Notes under the pieces: model-generated
What the model saw: the letters and a program-made list of their open reading frames with translations, nothing else
Told to the model about the DNA's origin: nothing
Databases searched by the model: none
Origin: Synechococcus sp. NOUM97013
Lineage (GTDB): Bacteria; Cyanobacteriota; Cyanobacteriia; PCC-6307; Cyanobiaceae
Direction of reading: 5' to 3'
Length of the DNA stretch: 64,000 nt
Assembly: GCF_014279815.1 (NCBI RefSeq)
Contig: NZ_CP047941.1
Coordinates: 2,046,001 to 2,110,000, forward strand
Position numbers and translations under genes: made by a program
Shown here: positions 62,061 through 64,000 of the stretch, in pieces
Position numbering within the stretch: the stretch's first letter is position 1
How the letters are laid out: every line of letters begins with the position of its first letter

Positions 62061-62760
62061 CCAACGCGACCATCGACTGCATCACGAGATCCGGGGCATG
62101 CGTCACAGCCAAGCCCCGGGATGCCAGGACCGACATCAGCAGTGGAGCATCGCCACCGCACAACCACAGTGAGGACGGGTCCTTCTCCTGGGCCTGCAAG
62201 ATCAAGCCAACAAGACTTTCCACAACGCCGCGCCGCATCGCCTGAGCGGTCTCGATAGGGAAATCCGTCCCTGCCAAGAGCTCAGAAATTGCATGGTCAG
62301 GGAGCTGAAGTGCAACCGTTCCCTGCGCCATGGCCCGCAACTGAAGACTGACACCAGCGGCCAGCCACCCTCCTGCAAAACATCCTGTCCTGGACACACG
62401 GGTGAGGCTGAGAACGGTGCCTGCATCCACCACCATCACCGATGATGCGTTGCCAGCACGCTCCCATGCACCCCAGCCCGCCAATGCACGGTCGACACCG
62501 AGCCAGGAGGGCTTCTCAGCCAGCGGTATCTCTGCCAATCCAAGTTGGCTCGTGGGTTGCAACAGCGGATGGGAAGGAACAGGGCCAACAGCCGCCCAGC
62601 CGGTCAGCGAAGGCAGATCATCCAGGCGTGTCTGTGTTGGAAGGCCATGAGAAAAGTGCCAGGCTTGCGCACCAGCAGCGGCACTCGAATTGGCTGGCGT
62701 GCGTTCAGCCCAATGCCAACGGCTGTTGCCGATAAGCAGACAATGCTGCTGAGCCTCCAT
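62038..62760 (-). CDS. coaX: Type III pantothenate kinase
   Basis: 240 residues. ASKHA-fold motifs of CoaX: an N-terminal phosphate loop variant (LLIGNSRWHWAERT), central VVDAGTVLSLTRVSRTGCFA and GGWLAAGVSLQLRAMAQGT, and C-terminal LWLCGGDAPLLMSVLA. It phosphorylates pantothenate in the first step of CoA synthesis. The N-terminal loop has Asn where Asp is usual (DIGNT in many homologues), as seen in some picocyanobacterial members. It is 2 bases downstream of cysH. Confidence 0.88.
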   Translation of the reverse strand: MEAQQHCLLIGNSRWHWAERTPANSSAAAGAQAWHFSHGLPTQTRLDDLPSLTGWAAVGPVPSHPLLQPTSQLGLAEIPLAEKPSWLGVDRALAGWGAWERAGNASSVMVVDAGTVLSLTRVSRTGCFAGGWLAAGVSLQLRAMAQGTVALQLPDHAISELLAGTDFPIETAQAMRRGVVESLVGLILQAQEKDPSSLWLCGGDAPLLMSVLASRGLAVTHAPDLVMQSMVALVSSGPDR

Positions 62761-62762
62761 GG

Positions 62763-63536
62763 TCAGATGCCATCACCCATCACCCCGGGCACGTGGATTC
62801 CGCACTCCTGCCTCTGTCCGCCGAAACGAGTGCTGCGCCCTTCCACTTCCAAGCCATCGGGAGCACTGGAATGCCAATCCCCAACAGTGGAATACCCCTG
62901 ATCGAACAGAGGATGCTGCGGAAGCTCATGCTTCTGCATGTAATAGAAGACATCCCGATTGGTCCAACCAAGAAGGGGGCGCAACGACAGGCGGTCTCGG
63001 ATGGGATCCAACACAGTCATCTTTTTGCGCAGGTCGGTTTGGCCGCGACGGACACCACTGGCCCAGCAGCGCACCGCGCCCTGATCCAAAGCTTTTTCCA
63101 GAGGCTCAACCTTGCGCAGCCGCAGATAAAGGTCCATGTCCTCCTCCAGGCCTGATTCCCAGAGGCGACCATGCAGCGCTTCCATTCGGGCCGGTGACAC
63201 GCTGGACTGCGCCACGACAAGGCGCGTTCCCAGCCGTTCACACAGGGTCTGGGCATAGCGATAGGTCTCGGGGGGCAAATAACCGGTATCCACCCAGATC
63301 ACCGGAACCGCATCGCCGCCTGGCAAACGGCTGAGCATGTGCAGCAGCACGGAGGACTGGATCCCAAAACTGGTGGTCATCGCAAAGCCGGCGCCGTAGC
63401 GATCCAGCGCCCACTGCAGACATTGCTGTGGCTCAAGAGGCTCCAACTGCGCCCGCAACGCGCTTAGGTCGGCATCTGCCGCTCCTGAGTCGACACCGCC
63501 CGCGGTGCTGATCATGTTGCTGGTGCCTTGCCTCAT
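62763..63536 (-). CDS. cysH: Phosphoadenylyl-sulfate (PAPS) reductase
   Basis: About 257 residues from ATG 63536 (or 63515). PP-loop-like substrate site AMTTSFGIQSSVLLHMLSRL, VIWVDTGYLPPETYRYAQTL, VRCWASGVRRGQTDLRKKM, WTNRDVFYYMQKHELPQHPL, and catalytic Cys in GGQRQECGIHV. The Cys-Cys and Cys-x2-Cys pairs that bind the 4Fe-4S cluster in APS reductases are missing, so the substrate should be PAPS. Part of sulfate assimilation. The frame is open to 63701, but there it runs antisense into the divergent gene. Confidence 0.92.
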   Translation of the reverse strand: MRQGTSNMISTAGGVDSGAADADLSALRAQLEPLEPQQCLQWALDRYGAGFAMTTSFGIQSSVLLHMLSRLPGGDAVPVIWVDTGYLPPETYRYAQTLCERLGTRLVVAQSSVSPARMEALHGRLWESGLEEDMDLYLRLRKVEPLEKALDQGAVRCWASGVRRGQTDLRKKMTVLDPIRDRLSLRPLLGWTNRDVFYYMQKHELPQHPLFDQGYSTVGDWHSSAPDGLEVEGRSTRFGGQRQECGIHVPGVMGDGI

Positions 63537-63605
63537 CCCTCCATCCTCCAATGCCGGGGGGACCACCGCGCTGCCTATGGTTTCTACGCAAGTTTCAGTG
63601 TTGCC

Positions 63606-64000
63606 TTGACAACCCCTGCCAGCGATCAACTTGCGCCAATCGTGGTGATCGGTGGTGGTTTCGCCGGATTGTCGACGGCACTGGCCTTCCGTCATGTGCA
63701 TCCGCGGCCACCGGTTGTCTTAATCGAACCCAGGGAACGTTTCGTTTTTGTTCCACTCCTCTATGAACTGCTGAGCGGCGAATTGCAGGGATGGGAGGTA
63801 GCGCCCACCTACGCATCCTTGTTGCAGGGCCGTGGCATCAGTCATGTGCAGGATCACGTCAAGTCCATCGATTTGAAGGCGCGAACGCTGCAAACAGCAT
63901 CAGCGCAGACCCTGAACTACAGCCAGCTGGTAATCGCCACCGGCGCCCAGCCGGCAGATTTCGGCATCCAAGGCGTGCACGAGCACGCGCTGCGCTTCCA
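63606..64000 (+). CDS. Type II NADH dehydrogenase (NDH-2), N-terminal part
   Basis: Runs off the right edge; about 131 residues visible. TTG start at 63606. FAD-binding loop IVVIGGGFAGLSTALAFRHV (GxGxxG), then VVLIEPRERFVFVPLLYELL and SGELQGWEVAPTYASLL, and LNYSQLVIATGAQPADFGI, which closes the FAD site. These match NDH-2/Ndb-type flavoproteins that oxidise NAD(P)H and reduce plastoquinone or act as redox sensors in cyanobacteria. Divergent from cysH. Confidence 0.85.
   Translation, partial: MTTPASDQLAPIVVIGGGFAGLSTALAFRHVHPRPPVVLIEPRERFVFVPLLYELLSGELQGWEVAPTYASLLQGRGISHVQDHVKSIDLKARTLQTASAQTLNYSQLVIATGAQPADFGIQGVHEHALRF

Overview
The window comes from the chromosome of a marine picocyanobacterium, most likely a phycobilisome-bearing Synechococcus of the marine cluster. 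Evidence: a rod-core linker (cpcG) with a CpcS-type bilin lyase next to it, psbX, ycf66, a high-light-inducible protein, ferredoxin-thioredoxin reductase, a SomA-type SLH porin, and a permuted two-piece tmRNA with the tag ANNIVRFSRQAAPVAA. The backbone is GC-rich and densely packed. One AT-richer island at about 43.9-49.5 kb stands out.

Layout. 0-5 kb is an accessory stretch of short genes: DUF4278 and secreted or membrane microproteins, plus a decayed Nif11/prochlorosin-type precursor peptide at 3955-4239 that carries one in-frame stop. 4.3-8.2 kb holds the SomA porin, a cobalamin-riboswitch-controlled HupE/UreJ metal permease and the split tmRNA. 8.2-17.4 kb has a THUMP rRNA methyltransferase, a holin-like/DUF883-like pair, a LigD phosphoesterase-like protein, SMC, a PRC-barrel protein, MsrB, an LpxB-related protein and tRNA-Leu(GAG). 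17.5-33 kb runs accC, yggT, psbX, ycf66, two propeller-like lipoproteins, hli, an SbmA-type ABC transporter, HIT, comM, rpsU, def, an S9 peptidase, a class II aldolase with mtnA, and a GltS-like carrier.

33-39.5 kb is the iron-sulfur block. ftrC-sufB-sufC-sufD-sufS run on the minus strand, divergent from their repressor sufR, with a perfect 9-bp palindrome in between. 39.5-42.4 kb carries the bilin lyase, cpcG and a DUF4912 protein. 42.5-49.8 kb is a phospholipase D-like gene whose 3' end is duplicated (122 bp identical) around a 5.85-kb insertion. The insertion holds a TPR-sulfotransferase with a fresh 102-bp repeat array, a small operon with a zinc-ribbon protein, and a tyrosine integrase broken by two in-frame stops. 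50-64 kb returns to housekeeping genes: pgm, an RND efflux pump with its adaptor, an extended RarA, a DUF1400-like secreted protein, a phosphopantetheinyl transferase, PrxQ, coaX, cysH, and the start of a type II NADH dehydrogenase.

How the genes work together. The suf/ftr/sufR block supplies and senses Fe-S clusters for photosynthetic electron transfer. The bilin lyase and cpcG build the antenna, and psbX, ycf66 and hli support photosystems under light stress. mtnA plus the aldolase fit processing of the methylthioadenosine or 5'-deoxyadenosine by-products of SAM enzymes. cysH feeds sulfate assimilation. Many genuine small genes (psbX, rpsU and several microproteins) are under 60 codons and were found by reading the sequence directly.
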